Shown here in pieces: positions 1 through 11,815 of a stretch of 64,000 nt of DNA. A program made the position numbers and the translations under genes. The notes below the pieces were generated by a model, which had not been told where the DNA came from, did not search any database, and worked only from the letters and a program-made list of their open reading frames with translations. The stretch covers positions 62,001-126,000 of the forward strand of contig QANU01056374.1 in NCBI GenBank assembly GCA_003254905.1. The letters are read 5' to 3'. The stretch comes from Nissolia schottii (lineage: Eukaryota > Streptophyta > Magnoliopsida > Fabales > Fabaceae). Position 1 is the stretch's first letter, and the number at the start of each line of letters is the position of its first letter.

Positions 1-275
1 AATATTTATTTGTGCACTTTTCTCGAGAACATTACTTTCTTTCTTAGTAGCAAACTTATCTGCTTTGTTCAAAATTGCACGAATTTGGTAGAAATAGGAG
101 TTCAAACATTTATTTCTCATTTCTTTCATGGGTGAGCTCTTTGAATACTGCATCTCTTTTAGCTTGTGAGCAAAGCTCAACACAAGTCCTTCTATTGAAA
201 AATATAAAGATTTCAAAAGATTAAAACTACAAGTTAATCTAGATGGGTGGGAAATTGATTTTTTTTTTTTTTAAA
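1..275. repeat. Tail of an upstream metacaspase tandem unit
   Basis: This segment is nearly the same as about 18787-19060, the tail of metacaspase unit 2. Shared words include gtgagctctttgaata and agatgggtgggaaattga. It carries no gene. Since it lies upstream of unit 1, it is best read as the end of a further unit outside the window, now cut off by the CACTA element. Confidence 0.75.
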
Positions 276-321
276 AAAAAATGAACAAACAACCTAAATG
301 ATTCCCGCGGTAAGATTTTGG

Positions 322-3300
322 ATGTACTATAGATATTACGAGAATTGAGGAGTGATAAAGCCGGAATATTTTGAGGGCATCGACTACTTTTATATGAACG
401 TTACAACTATGATGGCAGAGCAAAATATTAGATGTCCGTGTTCTTTTTGCAAGCGATGTAGAATATTAGATGTTGAAAGGGTTAAATTGCATCTCTATAA
501 GAATGGGTTTGAGCTGCATTACTGGATATGGACCGACCAAGGAGAAGTTGATGCTAACGGTGTCAATGAGTTTAGTAGGCGGCATTGCGGAGGGGGCAGT
601 ACAGGTCACGTACAATTTGCTGAAGATGATGAAGCAGGAGACTTTCAATTTAATGATGATAGATTTGTTGAAATGGTTAACGATGCCTTCGACGGTACCA
701 TGCTTGATGAAGAACCTAATATGGAGGATAAGAAATTTTATAGTTTACTAGAAGAAGCAAATACTCCTGTTTGGGAAGGATCTGTACATTCAAAGTTATC
801 TGTTGCAATACGGATGTTGACTATGAAGTTGAAGGCCAATCAATCTGAGAGATCATTTGACCAGTGGCTTTCGTTCATCCAAGAACTAACACCCCTGAAT
901 TATGACATACCGTTGAACTTCTATCAAGCCAAAAAAATATTCTCCAAACTTGCATTGTAATCCTTAAAGATTAATTGTTGTCACGGGGTGTATGTTGTAC
1001 TATAAGGATGATATGATTTTAACTGAATACAAATTTTGTGGCGCTACTAGGTTTAAACCTACGAGAGTTATTCTTGGCAGGTACAAGAATGTTCCGTACA
1101 AGAGAATGCATTATTTGCCATTAATCCCAAGACTTAAAAGATTGTCTGCCTCGATGAGCTCAACACCACACATGAGATGGTACTACGAGAATAAGAGAAA
1201 TGATGGTATTATGACTCATTCGTCTCATGGAGAAGCATGGCAACCCTTTGACAACGTTCGCAGATCCTCAGAATGTCAGATTAGGTCTTTGCTCAAATGG
1301 GTTTGCTCCTAATAATCAATTCAGCAAACCGTATTCATGTTGGCCCATCATCGTTACACCGTATAATCTCCCCCCTGAAATGTGTATGAAAGATTCGTAT
1401 CTGTTCTTGTCTTATGTGATCTCAGGGCCAAGCAACCCAAAAGCCAAGATTGATGTTTTCCTCCAACTATTGATTGATGAGCTGAATATGTTGTGGAGTC
1501 CAGGTATGCTTGCGTATGACATGTCCATGAAGCAAAATTTCATGCTGAGGGTATCTTTGATGTGGACTGTTAATGATTTTCTGGCTTTTGGCATGTTATC
1601 TTGGTGGATGACAGCTGGAAGGTTGGCGTGTCTAGTTTGTATGGAAGACACTAAGGCATTTTGGCTACCGAACGGAGAAAAACAATCGTGGTTTAATTGT
1701 CATAGGGTATTCTTGGAACCTTGTCACACGTTTCGGAATAGCAAGTGTGGGTTTCAAAAAAATAGAATTGAAAATGAAGGGCCTCCGCAAAGATTAACTG
1801 GTCGTGACATTTGGAGGAGGATAAGACAGTTTTTGAAGATTACTGAGAATGAAAATGTTAGGCTTCCAGGTTACATGGAACAATATAACTAGACGAAGAA
1901 GAGCATATTCTGGGATTTGTCGTATTGGAAAGATAATTTGGTTCATCATTGTCTTGATGTTATGCATATTGAAAAGAATGTTCTTGATAATATAATGCAT
2001 ATTTTCATGAACACTGATCAAACCATTGACAACGAGAAGGCAAGACTGCACTTGAAAGAGGTTTACAGACGACGTGAGTTGAATTTACAAGAGATTTCTG
2101 GCAGTCGTGTCATCAAGCCGAAGGCTTGCTGCACCCTCAGCAAGGAACAAGTTCAAAGTGTTCTTCATTGGTTTCAGACTCTGAGATTGCCCGACAGTTA
2201 TGCATTTAACTTAGCTCGATGTGTTAATGTCACCCAAGGAAAATCAGTTGGAATGAAAAATCATGACTTTCACATGTTTATGCAATGCTTGCTGCCAATT
2301 GCATTTAGAGAACTACCGAAGAACGTGTTGAAGCCTCTAAGTGAACTAAGTCACTTCTTTAAGTCATTGTGCTCATCCACAGTTAATATTGAACACATCC
2401 TATTCCTAGAACACAATATTCCGATCATCCTCTGCCAGCTTGAAAGATTGTTTCCTCCTACTTTTTTTTGATGTAATGGAACATTTGTCTGTACACTTGC
2501 CTTATGAGGCTTGCATATGTGATCCGGTTTAATATAGGTTAATGTATCCGTTTGAAATATCCGTGAGAGTCTTCAAGAACAGAGCTCAAGTTGAGGGGTC
2601 GATATGCGATGCATTCTGGACAAAAGAAACCTCCTTATTCTGTTCCTACTACTTTGTTGCTAATGTTAATTGTAGTAGAACCATGGCGGGACTAAATGAT
2701 GATGGTGGAGGAATACCTAGTCAGTCGACCCTTTCTATATTCAATCAATCTGGTCGTCTGACAGGAAAGGGATTAGATTACTGGTTGAATGAGCAAGAAA
2801 AGGAAGCAGCCCACCTATGTGTTTTTCTCAACAGTGAAGAAGTAATCCCTACTATGAGTAAGTTCGTTCCATCCATCCTTAATATACTTATTTTGATTAA
2901 CATACATGTTAACCGTTCGTTTCTTACCATTGATGCATGTTTTCAAGATGTTTCAACGAGAATTTGGTGATCAATGCATCGATCAAATGTTTCCTTCATT
3001 GTTTGCAAATTACGTATGTGCTTAACAATTTTATATTATATACTTTAACCGACTAAAACAATTCCTTATCATAACCAATTAATAACTTACTTTCACCGTG
3101 CATTTTTTTACGTGCAAAATAATTCTAGTAACGACAGTAACTTGATGAGTTTGTCATGGGGACCAACGAACAAAGCGATTAGCTGGTCCATTTATTTTGT
3201 TAATGGATACAAGTTCCACACATAAATGGGCAGCTAATCAAAAGACAAACAACAGTGGTGTTTGTGTCAAGGGTGAATATTCTAACACTGATGAAACTAG

Positions 3301-3901
3301 TCCTGATTTCTACGGAGTGCTTCAAAAAATACTTGTATTGGAATATAAGCACAATGGCCCATCTAATCACATTGTTGTTTTCTTCTGTCATTGGCACGAT
3401 CCTTCACCAAATGGAACACGAACTCATCTGAATTATTCTATTACTGAGATTAATCATGCAAGGCGTTACAACGGGTATGAGCCATTCGTCCTTGTTGAAA
3501 AAGCCAAGCAAGTATACTATGCTAGCTATCCAGGAGCAACTCAATCAAGCTGGAAAGTTGCGATCAAGAGCAAACCGAGTGGCCGCATTGAGTTGGATGG
3601 CATGTAATCAGTTGAGCAATCATTGAATGATCAACCCTATCAAGTGCCAGACCCAATCCTCGCAACAATTGGCGTTCAGACAACAGATACGATGACATTG
3701 GTAGCAGCAAACGACGAACCAGAGATACTTCAACTTTCTAACATCTATCAACAATCAACTAGTGACGTCGACGGTGATGGGGAAGAAAAAGAAGAAGATG
3801 ATGAAGAAGAAGAAAAAGAAGAAGATGATGAAGAAGAAGAAGAAGAAGAAGATTTTGACTCGGACCTAAATTCTGAAAATGACGATGATAGTGTCAATTA
3901 G
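322..3901 (+). pseudogene. CACTA TNP2-like transposase, multiply broken
   Basis: Decayed coding remains of a plant CACTA transposase. In order: the transposase-associated N-terminal domain (about 352-760; CPC..C then a H-L...NGF pattern), the TNP2/Transposase_21 core (about 992-1892; CWPIIVTPYNLPPEMCMK), a DUF4218-like part (about 1950-2471; HDFHMFMQCLLPIAFREL), a region at 2542-2970 with GLDYW, a DUF4216-like part (3197-3607; FYGVLQKILVLEY) and a Glu/Asp-rich tail (3623-3901). The frame changes or stops many times. A likely original ATG at 322 is followed by an in-frame TGA at 346. Short gaps at 2971-3196 may be introns. Such proteins bind subterminal repeats and catalyse transposition; this copy cannot make one. 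Confidence 0.85.
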
Positions 3902-4339
3902 TCATCGTCAAACTAGCTGTGATTTGTATTTATTTAAACAATTTAAATATTGTACTTCTTTTGTTATACAAGAGATTATTGCCTTGTGGTTTTTAATTGT
4001 TCTATTTTTCTTTAACTTTTTGGTATTAATTGCTTTATTTCATAATCAGTTATTAAATATAAATTTATATATATTAATAAACTAAAAAAATTAATCAAAA
4101 TTATTTACTAATAAATTTATATGATATATTAAATTTGAAATTATATAAATTTTCCGTGTTAATTAAATAAAATATAAGTTTCTATATATTTATAAATAAT
4201 AGGGTTTATAAATAATAAAATGAAATTAAAATTATTTAATAATATAATTAATTATTAAAATTTAAATAAAATATATAATAATTATTTAAAATAATTAATT
4301 AATTTTTAATTAATTTTTTAAATAATTAATTTTATTACG

Positions 4340-4850
4340 TTGGAGTGTAACGACGGTAACAATATTAAAATAATACTAAATTTACCGTGGGCTACCTACG
4401 ACAGTAATTAGGAGAAAAAAATAATCGTATATTTTTCGTCGTATATTACCGACGGTAACAATTTAAAATAGTTACAAAGTTAGCATCGGTTACGACCAAC
4501 GGTAATTAATGAATAAAATATTATTATAATTACCGTCAGACTATTACCGACGGTAACAATTTAAAATAGTTACAAAGTTAGCGTCGGTTACGACCAACAG
4601 TAATTACTGAATAAAATATTCCGACGGTAACCCAGTTTAGATTTGCTCACAACTGAACCGGTTACCAGCGATTCTCTCCGCCAAAAATTAGCATCGGTTA
4701 GCCATTTCCGACTCTAAGTTGATTACCGTCGACTACTTAACCATTGGCTCGATGACTGACGGTAATGCCAACGGTAACATCATATACCGACGGTAACCAC
4801 CTAAATGTCCGACGGTAATGTCGATGGTAATAGACTGTTTTCTTGTAGTG
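4340..4850 (+). repeat. CACTA subterminal repeats and right terminus
   Basis: A motif close to ACCGACGGTAAC recurs in both orientations at about 4350, 4448, 4490, 4539, 4548, 4620, 4725, 4748, 4785, 4808 and 4821, ending in CTTGTAGTG at 4842-4850. In the CACTA family, clustered subterminal repeats are the binding sites of the element's DNA-binding protein. Their density rises toward the end of the element, as expected. Confidence 0.85.
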
Positions 4851-5069
4851 TTGGATGATGTTAAACAAAACCACTTTTGAGTATGTAATTACTTTTGTGT
4901 ACGTAACTACTTGTGCAATTAAAAGTTATAACAATATTTTCATTTCTAGTTCTATTAATATTACGGTAAAAATATAAATATGCATTATTCATAGTTTTTT
5001 TTTTAAGTTATTATTGAGCATTATGAATTTTTCATGTAATTATGCTACAAAGCTTGAGTCATTGCAATT

Positions 5070-5105
<36 letters not shown>

Positions 5106-6184
5106 TTAATGCATTATGACACAACATGTGATAGCTCAATAATGTATTTATGGTGGAAATATATTATTCAGAAATGCTATTTGTATACTTAAAAAATAGG
5201 GACCCAACAACCACCATAAGAAAGAAATAATTAAAAATTACAAAACAAAAAAAAAACATTGTCAAACACAAAAAATGAGTAATATTAAACACACGTGTAC
5301 ATGGGCATATAGAAATATTATGTAACAATAATTGTTTCTCTCTTTTGTAACAATACTAAATTTATGTGTGCATAGATACACAAAAGTGTTCGGTGACAAT
5401 GTTTGTTTCTATGGTGTATAATATTTGTGTTTCTATGTTAGGTGGATGTTAGGTGGTTGTTTTTTAGGCTTACAATTAGCGAAACTGTTATATTATAATT
5501 GATAGTAGTAATTTTTTTTTTTTTTTGCAAATAGCTACAGATTTTCATGGGGATTCAAATATCTGTGCATAACGAGTAATAGATACTTATGATGGGTATG
5601 GATATAGGCATGAACAACAAATTCTAAATGGGTATGGATGCGGCGCCCATTGTCATCCCTACCTCAATCTTTATACTAGTAATATAAGACTTAAATATGT
5701 TTCGAGTCTAAACAATTTTCAAGATTTTGTTTAGGTCTCTAAAAAATTTTGTTTTCGGTTTTGGTCCAAATATATAAAAAAATACCTAGTTTTAGATCCT
5801 GGCATTAATGAGACTTTGTGGTTTTAGTATCTACCGTTAAGTGAAACTCTGTTAACTGTTGATTTGGCTAATGGAGTACAACATCAATAATGTTGAGCTA
5901 GAAAAATAAACTCACCTGACCCATAACCCGACCCAAACACCATAACCTACTAGTTGACTCTATTATGGGTGGTGGGTGGGTCATAATTTGATATTAAATT
6001 TGGGTCAAATAGTAAATTATGAGTCAGGTATATTTATTTTGCTTGTATGATATTACTGATGTGGCGCTCTGTTAGTCATACAGACAGTTAACAGGGTGTC
6101 ATTAATGTCATGGATTAAAATCAAATATTTTTTTATATGTTAGGACTAAATTTTTTAAAAAGTAAAAATATAGGGACCTAAACC
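4851..6184. repeat. Head of metacaspase tandem unit 1
   Basis: This stretch aligns almost continuously with 15153-16385, starting at ttggatgatgttaaacaaa in both. It contains a TA microsatellite (5072-5101), the right end of a hAT-like piece (cattgtcatccctac near 5650) and an inverted-repeat MITE. No gene was seen. It is the upstream flank of the metacaspase in both units. Confidence 0.8.
5740..6184. repeat. Inverted-repeat MITE shared by both metacaspase units
   Basis: The left arm (gtttaggtctctaaaaaat, then gttaactgt) is answered by its approximate reverse complement on the right (gttaggactaaa, tagggacctaaac). The two arms meet near tgggtggtgggtgggtc. The same structure sits at about 15945-16390, so it was present before the unit was duplicated. 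The superfamily was not determined. Confidence 0.6.
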
Positions 6185-6624
6185 TAGGGATGGCAAACCA
6201 GTCTAATTGAGCCGAGTTAACCCGTCTATAATCGGCGTTTAAATGATCCAAACTGAGTTGATTTTTCAGGCAAGTTGAAAATTCATGCTTGTGTCATTTA
6301 ATAGAATGTTTGCGAGTTGGCAAGTTAGCTTGGGAGCCACCACACAAATTGGAAAAAAAAAATAACATTTGAGTTAAAGTTAAAATAAATGACAACTATT
6401 ATTTTAAGACATTGTTTTTATAAATTTAATAAATTATAATTATAGAAATGTATACATACTCAACGCCACGTGCCAACTTGCCCTGCCTTGGTTAACTTGC
6501 GATTCAAATGACTTCAACCCACACATTTAAAATTTTAAATGAATTCAAAATTTTACCTCACCCGGTTAAAAAAGCAGATTTGCCCACCCTGCCTTACCAA
6601 GTTAAACTAATTTTGTCATATTTA
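6185..6624. mobile_element. Non-autonomous hAT element with 8-bp target duplication
   Basis: The left terminus TAGGGATGGCAAA and the right terminus, read in reverse complement as TAAATATGACAAA, are imperfect inverted repeats. The element is flanked by CCTAAACC at 6177-6184 and 6625-6632, an 8-bp duplication typical of hAT. Unit 2 lacks this insertion, so it came after the unit duplication. No transposase is encoded. Confidence 0.7.
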
Positions 6625-6664
6625 CCTAAACCAACTTATCGAGGAACCAAAACATATATATTTA

Positions 6665-7408
6665 AAGCCTTAAGGGTTAATTAAGTTTTTAGTCCCTGTA
6701 ATTTGGAAAAGTTTGGTTTTGGTCCCTCTGTGTAAGTTTTAATCCCCTGTAAAATTTGAAAATTTGGTTTTAGTCCCTAGGGTGGGGTGAGGGTTGACTG
6801 AGCTGACGTGGCGCTGATGCGGCGCTGACGTGGCGCTGACGCGGCCCGCCACGGGGGATGCCACGTGGCATAACCTAAAACCCAACCCAAACCCGACCCG
6901 ACCCGACCCGAAATTAATTAAAAAATAAAAAANNNNNNNNNNNNNNNNNNNNNNNNNNNNNNNNNNNNNNNNNNNNNNNNNNNNNNNNNNNNNNNNNNNN
7001 NNNNNNNNNNNNNNNNNNNNNNNNNNNNNNNNNNNNNNNNNNNNNNNNNNNNNNNNNNNNNNNNNNNNNNNNNNNNNNNNNNNNNNNNNNNNNNNNNNNN
7101 NNNNNNNNNNNNNNNNNNNNNNNNNNNNNNNNNNNNNNNNNNNNNNNNNNNNNNNNNNNNNNNNNNNNNNNNNNNNNNNNNNNNNNNNNNNCGGGTGGGG
7201 GAGGAGGGAGGAGGGGGAGGGAGGAGGATGGGTGGGGGAGGAGCGTGGGTGGGGGCTGGGGCTGGAAGTTCTTTTTTTTTAAAAATTTTTTAATTAATTT
7301 CGGGTCGGGTCGAGTCGGGTTTGGGTTGGGTTTTGGGTTATGCCATGTGGCATCCCCGTGGCGCGCCGCGTTAGCGCCACGTCAGCGCCGCGTCAGCGCC
7401 ACGTCACT
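6665..7408. repeat. Long inverted-repeat element around an assembly gap
   Basis: The left side holds tttttagtccctgtaattt and ggttttagtccct, then GC-rich gacgtggcgctgacg words and a cccaacccaaacccgaccc run. After the gap the same sequence returns in reverse complement (about 7266-7408; cgggtcgggt, gccatgtggcatcccc, agcgccacgtcagcgcc). The right arm stops at 7404-7408, where it joins metacaspase exon 1. The matching outer part of the right arm is missing, so the element is truncated. A Mutator-like origin is possible but not shown. Confidence 0.65.
6933..7191. other. Assembly gap of 259 N inside the inverted repeat
   Basis: The gap lies between the two arms of the inverted repeat, where assemblers often fail. 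A GA/GGGT-rich low-complexity stretch follows it (7192-7260). Confidence 0.95.
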
Positions 7409-9298
7409 ATCCTCATTGATGATGACAAGGGCTACACCCAACCCACTAAGGCCAACATACTAGAGCAGCTTTCTAAGCTGGTCAAATCAGCCTCGTCCGG
7501 CGACCTGCTTTTCTTTCAATTCAGTGGCCATGGCGAACTCCTTCCGTACAATCAATCCATCGTTGCTGCGGACGGTGATAGTATTACAAGTTGGTTAACT
7601 CCTCCTTCCTTCCACTCCGCGTGTTTTAGTTACTTACATTACATCTTCTTTAATCATCTATGCATATGTTGTTATATGTAGTGTTTAATGCAAACTTGAT
7701 TGCGATGCGACCTTAGATCATATGTATTTGGTTAGACAATAATTCTCGCGTCTTTATCTTCTTTTTTAAATGACAATCTTTGTAATAAGCAAGTTCTTTT
7801 GGATATAGGATTAACCATCTCAGGCTTCAACTTGGTGGAAATCACATGATCTAAAGTCTTTCACTCATAATAGTTTTTTGGCTTGTTCTTGTTTTTGTAT
7901 AGAGGATCTCTTGTCTATCTTCTCCTCTTATCAACACAATGCTTGTTGATGTGTCCCTTGTGCTTGTACCAGGTGATGATTTTGGGAAACTAGTAGCGCT
8001 GATCCCCGAGGGGGCCACTTTGACAATCGTAGCAGATTGTTGTCAAAGTGGCGGGCTGATCGAAGGTGCTAAGGAACAAAAAGGAGACAGCACATTGAAG
8101 AAACAACAACGTTCAGGCTCTGTCTCTGCAATCGGTGACGGCTTCCCCTATCAGGACTACGACTATGTGATGGATAGAATGTGTCCATCAGATGGGTATA
8201 GTTATGATGACCCGGAATGGCTAATATTTAATGATGGATCATCATTTATAAGCAGTGACATTGTTGAAGCAGCTGGTGTAATTGTTGGCAATCAAAATTG
8301 AAATTGCCTTGTTGAAATTTAGATTGCTATGTGAAAGAAACAATAATACACTCAAAACTTTGGCTTTTGTTAGTAGCCAATTACACACTCAGAATAACAC
8401 TACAATGTTCTTTCACTCACTCACAACTCACAAGCTCGCTGGAGCTTTTCTCTTCCTCACAAACTTGCTTTGTTTCACAAGTTATTTGGCTTTGATTCTA
8501 AAGCTCCCCTCATGCCTTTATATAGGCATAGGAAGATCAAATGAGGTTGTAAATTTCAATTAGAACTTTTCCTTTAACATAAAGTTAAAGTGTTCAAATT
8601 TGAATCAAATTTGACCATAGATTTGCAAGTGCTCAAATTGAATTTGAGTTGCAAATGTGGACTTCATAGTTGGCTAATAAATGCTATAGCCACTAAATTT
8701 GACTCTTCAAATTGTTGTGGCCAAATTGAACATGACTACTAGCTAGTAATAGTTGTCAATCTTAATGGTTAAGCTTTGACTATTCAAAGCCTTAACAATT
8801 AAGCAATTGTAATGTTCTCCAACTTACTAGAAGCAAGTTTAATTTCCAACAGTAATTCTGTTGAGCGCTTGCCAGAGTTACGAAAAGGCCAAGGAGGTGG
8901 GCCGCCGTGTAAACCCCGACAAGCCCATAGGGCCCAACAACCCAGTAGTATATTACGGGCTTTTTACCAATGCCATAACAAGTATAATTGAGGAGAAACA
9001 AGGTGACGTTACGAACCTGGAGCTTGCTTTCAAAGCTAGCGAGTACCTTGTTGATTGCATGACTCAGAATCCTGGGCTGTATTGCAGCGACCGCCTTGCT
9101 GATGCTCCATTCTTGGGTGTTGAGATAGAACGTAATCTGGACTGGCTCAAGAAGATGGAGACCAAAAGAGCTTCGTTGGAGAAAAGTTTGGAGGAGTTGA
9201 AGAAGAAGAATCAGAATCCGCAGAAGTTACCTTTGAAGCCGACAAAGAAGACGACGCTGCACCTCTGCGGTTTATCACTTAATTTGGAGCGCGAGTGA
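7404..9298 (+). pseudogene. Type II metacaspase copy 1, broken
   Basis: Remains of a metacaspase, a caspase-fold cysteine protease with Arg/Lys specificity. Exon 1 starts mid-gene at 7404, lacking about the first 45 codons, and runs to a donor at 7580 (gata|gtatta). Exon 2 begins at 7973 after ccag and continues to 8282. A solo LTR (8283-8851) then splits it, and coding resumes at 8857-9298. The catalytic His is kept in FSGHGELL. The Cys region reads DCCQSGG, so the family's His after the catalytic Cys is Gln. The p10-like part ends NPGLYCSDRLADAPFLG and continues into a Lys-rich tail of about 58 residues (LDWLKKMETKRASLEKSL). Removing the LTR and one target copy keeps the frame (GVI|LLSACQ). 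The promoter and N-terminus are lost, so it is probably inactive. Confidence 0.8.
8283..8851. mobile_element. Solo LTR (569 bp) inside metacaspase copy 1
   Basis: The insert begins TGTTGGCAATC and ends TTTCCAACA (TGTTGG...CCAACA, canonical TG...CA). It is flanked by the 5-bp duplication GTAAT at 8278-8282 and 8852-8856. Unit 2 shows the empty site (ggtgtaattctgttgagcg near 17874). A TATA-like tttatatagg lies at about 8517. There is no internal retroelement sequence, so it is a solo LTR left by recombination between two LTRs. Strand and family are unassigned. Confidence 0.85.
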
Positions 9299-11164
9299 TT
9301 GAACGTCCCCCCGCGGCTATGTTTATGTATCTGTTGCCTTGGCATGTTTACTTGGTTTGGAGTGTTTTTTTTTTTTTTTTTTTATTTTTTTTAAATTTTT
9401 TTTTTCCCGTTTGTTGCCTGCATGTTTGCTTGGTTTGGAGTGTATTTATATTTTTTTCTTCTTCTTCTTCCGTTTGTTGCCTTTGTGGGTCCGCATGCAT
9501 GCTCTTCAAGCGGCCTGGTCTTGTGCTTGTGTTTTATGTCAAGAGTTATATAGATGAATGGACTTTGTTCTTTTGCTTCTTTTTAATGAAAAGAATTAAA
9601 TCAACTAATGCACTTGTTCCTATTCTGGACGAGATCTGCTGATCATTTGTGCACTGCTGACGAGAGTGACTGCCATTTGGTTCTCTGGTTAACCTTACAC
9701 CAGATTCAGTGGGTGGATCGTAAGTTAGTAATGCTTCATTTTCTTGATAACTTCCTCCTATTACTAAATGTGCTGAGTACTAAGAAATATGGAATGAAGT
9801 GTGATTTAAAGAGTAAGTATACAAAACTATTTTTATTTAATTTAGTTAAAGTGTTTTATAATAAATACAGATAGAAATGTACTACAATATTGAAAATAAT
9901 TATTTTTAAGATTAATAAATTTGAGATAAAATTATAAATATGATAATAAATTTTACTCAAAAAATAATTTTGTATTTCTACTTAAAAATAATTTTTATTA
10001 ATATGCATTTTTATATTCAACAACATTAAAGTGATTCATTAGGTTAATGACTATCTTACTAGGCTACAACTTTGTCTTTTTCCTTAAAATTAAACTTATT
10101 TTTATTGATGAGCATTTCTTATGGGCTAGCATTGTATTTTTACTCAAAAATAATTTTTTTGATAATATACTTTTTTTGTAACATTCTAATTTTGTTCCTT
10201 ACAAAGATTTTGCTTAGTAAATAAATACGAACAATTATTTAGACTGAAAGATTTAATTATAAAAATTATTTTCTAAAAATATTAATCAAAATAATGATTT
10301 CGTAATTTCACAAAAATTTCGTGAGATTCATATCAATTTTTAATTATCACCAAAATTTAATTACAACTTAAAAATATCAATAAAATATGTTATTATAAAA
10401 ATAAATTTATAAATATCTTAAATTAAAATAAATTAGTAAATCTAATGTGTTTAAATAACTTTTAGACCGCACACGAACGGTTATCAACAAAATGCGATGA
10501 AGCATGGTTGGACTTAGAATTAAGGCCATTAGCACTCACACGCACAGAGAAGGGGAAGGAAAGCAAGCAAAGTCAACAAAGTTAATTGGGTCAAAGATGG
10601 CAACTAAGCCTCATCTTGATCCATTTTAATTTTATTTTCTTTTATTTTAATTGTTAATTAAGGCCAAAAGGCCACCATCAGCCTCTCTCTCGCGCTTGTA
10701 CATTCCCCCTCAGCACAAAACACACATACACGAAAAGAACCATCCAAATCCCATTCACTGTTTCAAAACTTATCCTAATCTAATCTCTTTAATTTATTTG
10801 ACTTATTATTTCGTTAAAAAGTACTAAATTTGTTTTTAAGATTACTAAAAATCAATCAAAATAATCTTTTAACATCAATTAAATAAATTTTGGAGACGAA
10901 TTTGTTACTTTTGATAGCTTGAGGACGAATTTAACCTGCGTTACCATTCATAGAGACAAATTTAAAAGATTAGTTGTTTTTTTGTATAGATATTTGATTT
11001 TCTTAAACGTTTTAAACTCAAGAAATAACCTAATTACTTGATATTTGTATGAAACATTTATGATTAAAAAACACAGAATAGTCCCATAAATAAAATATAT
11101 TGAACCAAACAACAAATACCAAGCTAAACATCAAAACATCTACCACAAAAAAAGAATCGTCAAA
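9299..11164. other. 3' flank of metacaspase copy 1; no gene seen
   Basis: Bases 9299-9660 match 18285-18565 (shared 3' UTR: T-rich runs, gtgggtccgcatgcatgctc, cgagatctgctgatcatttg). From about 9660 the two units diverge. The rest is very AT-rich with no convincing reading frame or recognisable transposon. Short ORFs there look like chance. Confidence 0.6.
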
Positions 11165-11330
11165 ACATCCAGTGTACAGTCACTGTAACATATATTATGT
11201 AAATGATAGGATTGAAACATAATACTATGAAGACTTAACTATGAAGTAAAAAAGTTACAAAAGGAATAGTAAATTGAGTACAATCAGAAGCATGAAGCAA
11301 AAAGAAAAGAAAAAAAAAAGTGAAAAACTC
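11165..11330. repeat. Tail segment of metacaspase unit 1
   Basis: The sequence catccagtgta...tgaagacttaactatgaag...caatcagaagcatgaagc matches 18571-18735. In unit 2 it lies directly behind the metacaspase 3' flank, so the extra 1.5 kb at 9660-11165 is either an insertion in unit 1 or a deletion in unit 2. The region 11331-11815 after it is AT-rich without a supported gene. Confidence 0.7.
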
Positions 11331-11815
11331 TCATTTTCATATTGACTAAAATATTAATTATTAGTCCAAAAACTTTTATTAGCCCATCCTAAATTTTATT
11401 TGCATTCACAAATTAATACGGGCTCATTCAGCAAAACAATAACATAGGCAAAAATATTTGATTTAACATCAAAAATAAAAGAGTAGTTGATCCTTTAATA
11501 GCCCATTGAAACAAATTTGCCCATCCCAAAAATTATTTCGACATTTTGCCAAAAAAATAACAAGGCCCATGCAGTTTTCTTTTATCAGTCCAATTCCAAA
11601 TTTTCAACTAAAATTCACCCCATTATACAAAACAAACAAAAGAACTTGTTTTAAAAAAATTCTCAGAAGGGACAGTGGCCCATCATGTAAAAGGCCCTTA
11701 GTTTTAGTGAAAAAAAGAAAATAATAATTAAAGTCATTACGCCCATCATTCAAAAAACGAAAGGACCTGTTCTTGACCAAAATCGCATCAGCAAATTGCA
11801 GAAGCAATTGCTTCT

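Larger units (their letters stand above)
276..4850 (+). mobile_element. CACTA (En/Spm) DNA transposon, 5' end missing
   Basis: The element contains decayed CACTA transposase domains, an AT-rich 3' part, a block of subterminal repeats (4340-4840) and the terminal sequence TTTTCTTGTAGTG ending at 4850. This is the reverse complement of the usual CACTACAAGAAAA start. No matching CACTA terminus is visible near 276-352, so the left end was deleted or recombined. The sequence straight after 4850 continues as the head of metacaspase unit 1 and is matched by the uninterrupted sequence at 15153. That independently fixes the right border. Confidence 0.85.

Noticed and set aside
3781..3860. GAA/GAT-rich tract as a possible microsatellite
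   Set aside because: It encodes the acidic tail of the CACTA transposase and needs no other explanation.
5072..5101. TA microsatellites at 5072, 13770, 15384 and 25110
   Set aside because: Ordinary simple repeats, useful only as markers.
9295..9642. Phe-rich ORFs behind the metacaspases (9295-9642, and 18283-18543)
   Set aside because: T-rich 3' UTR sequence; the apparent membrane-like peptides come from poly-T runs.
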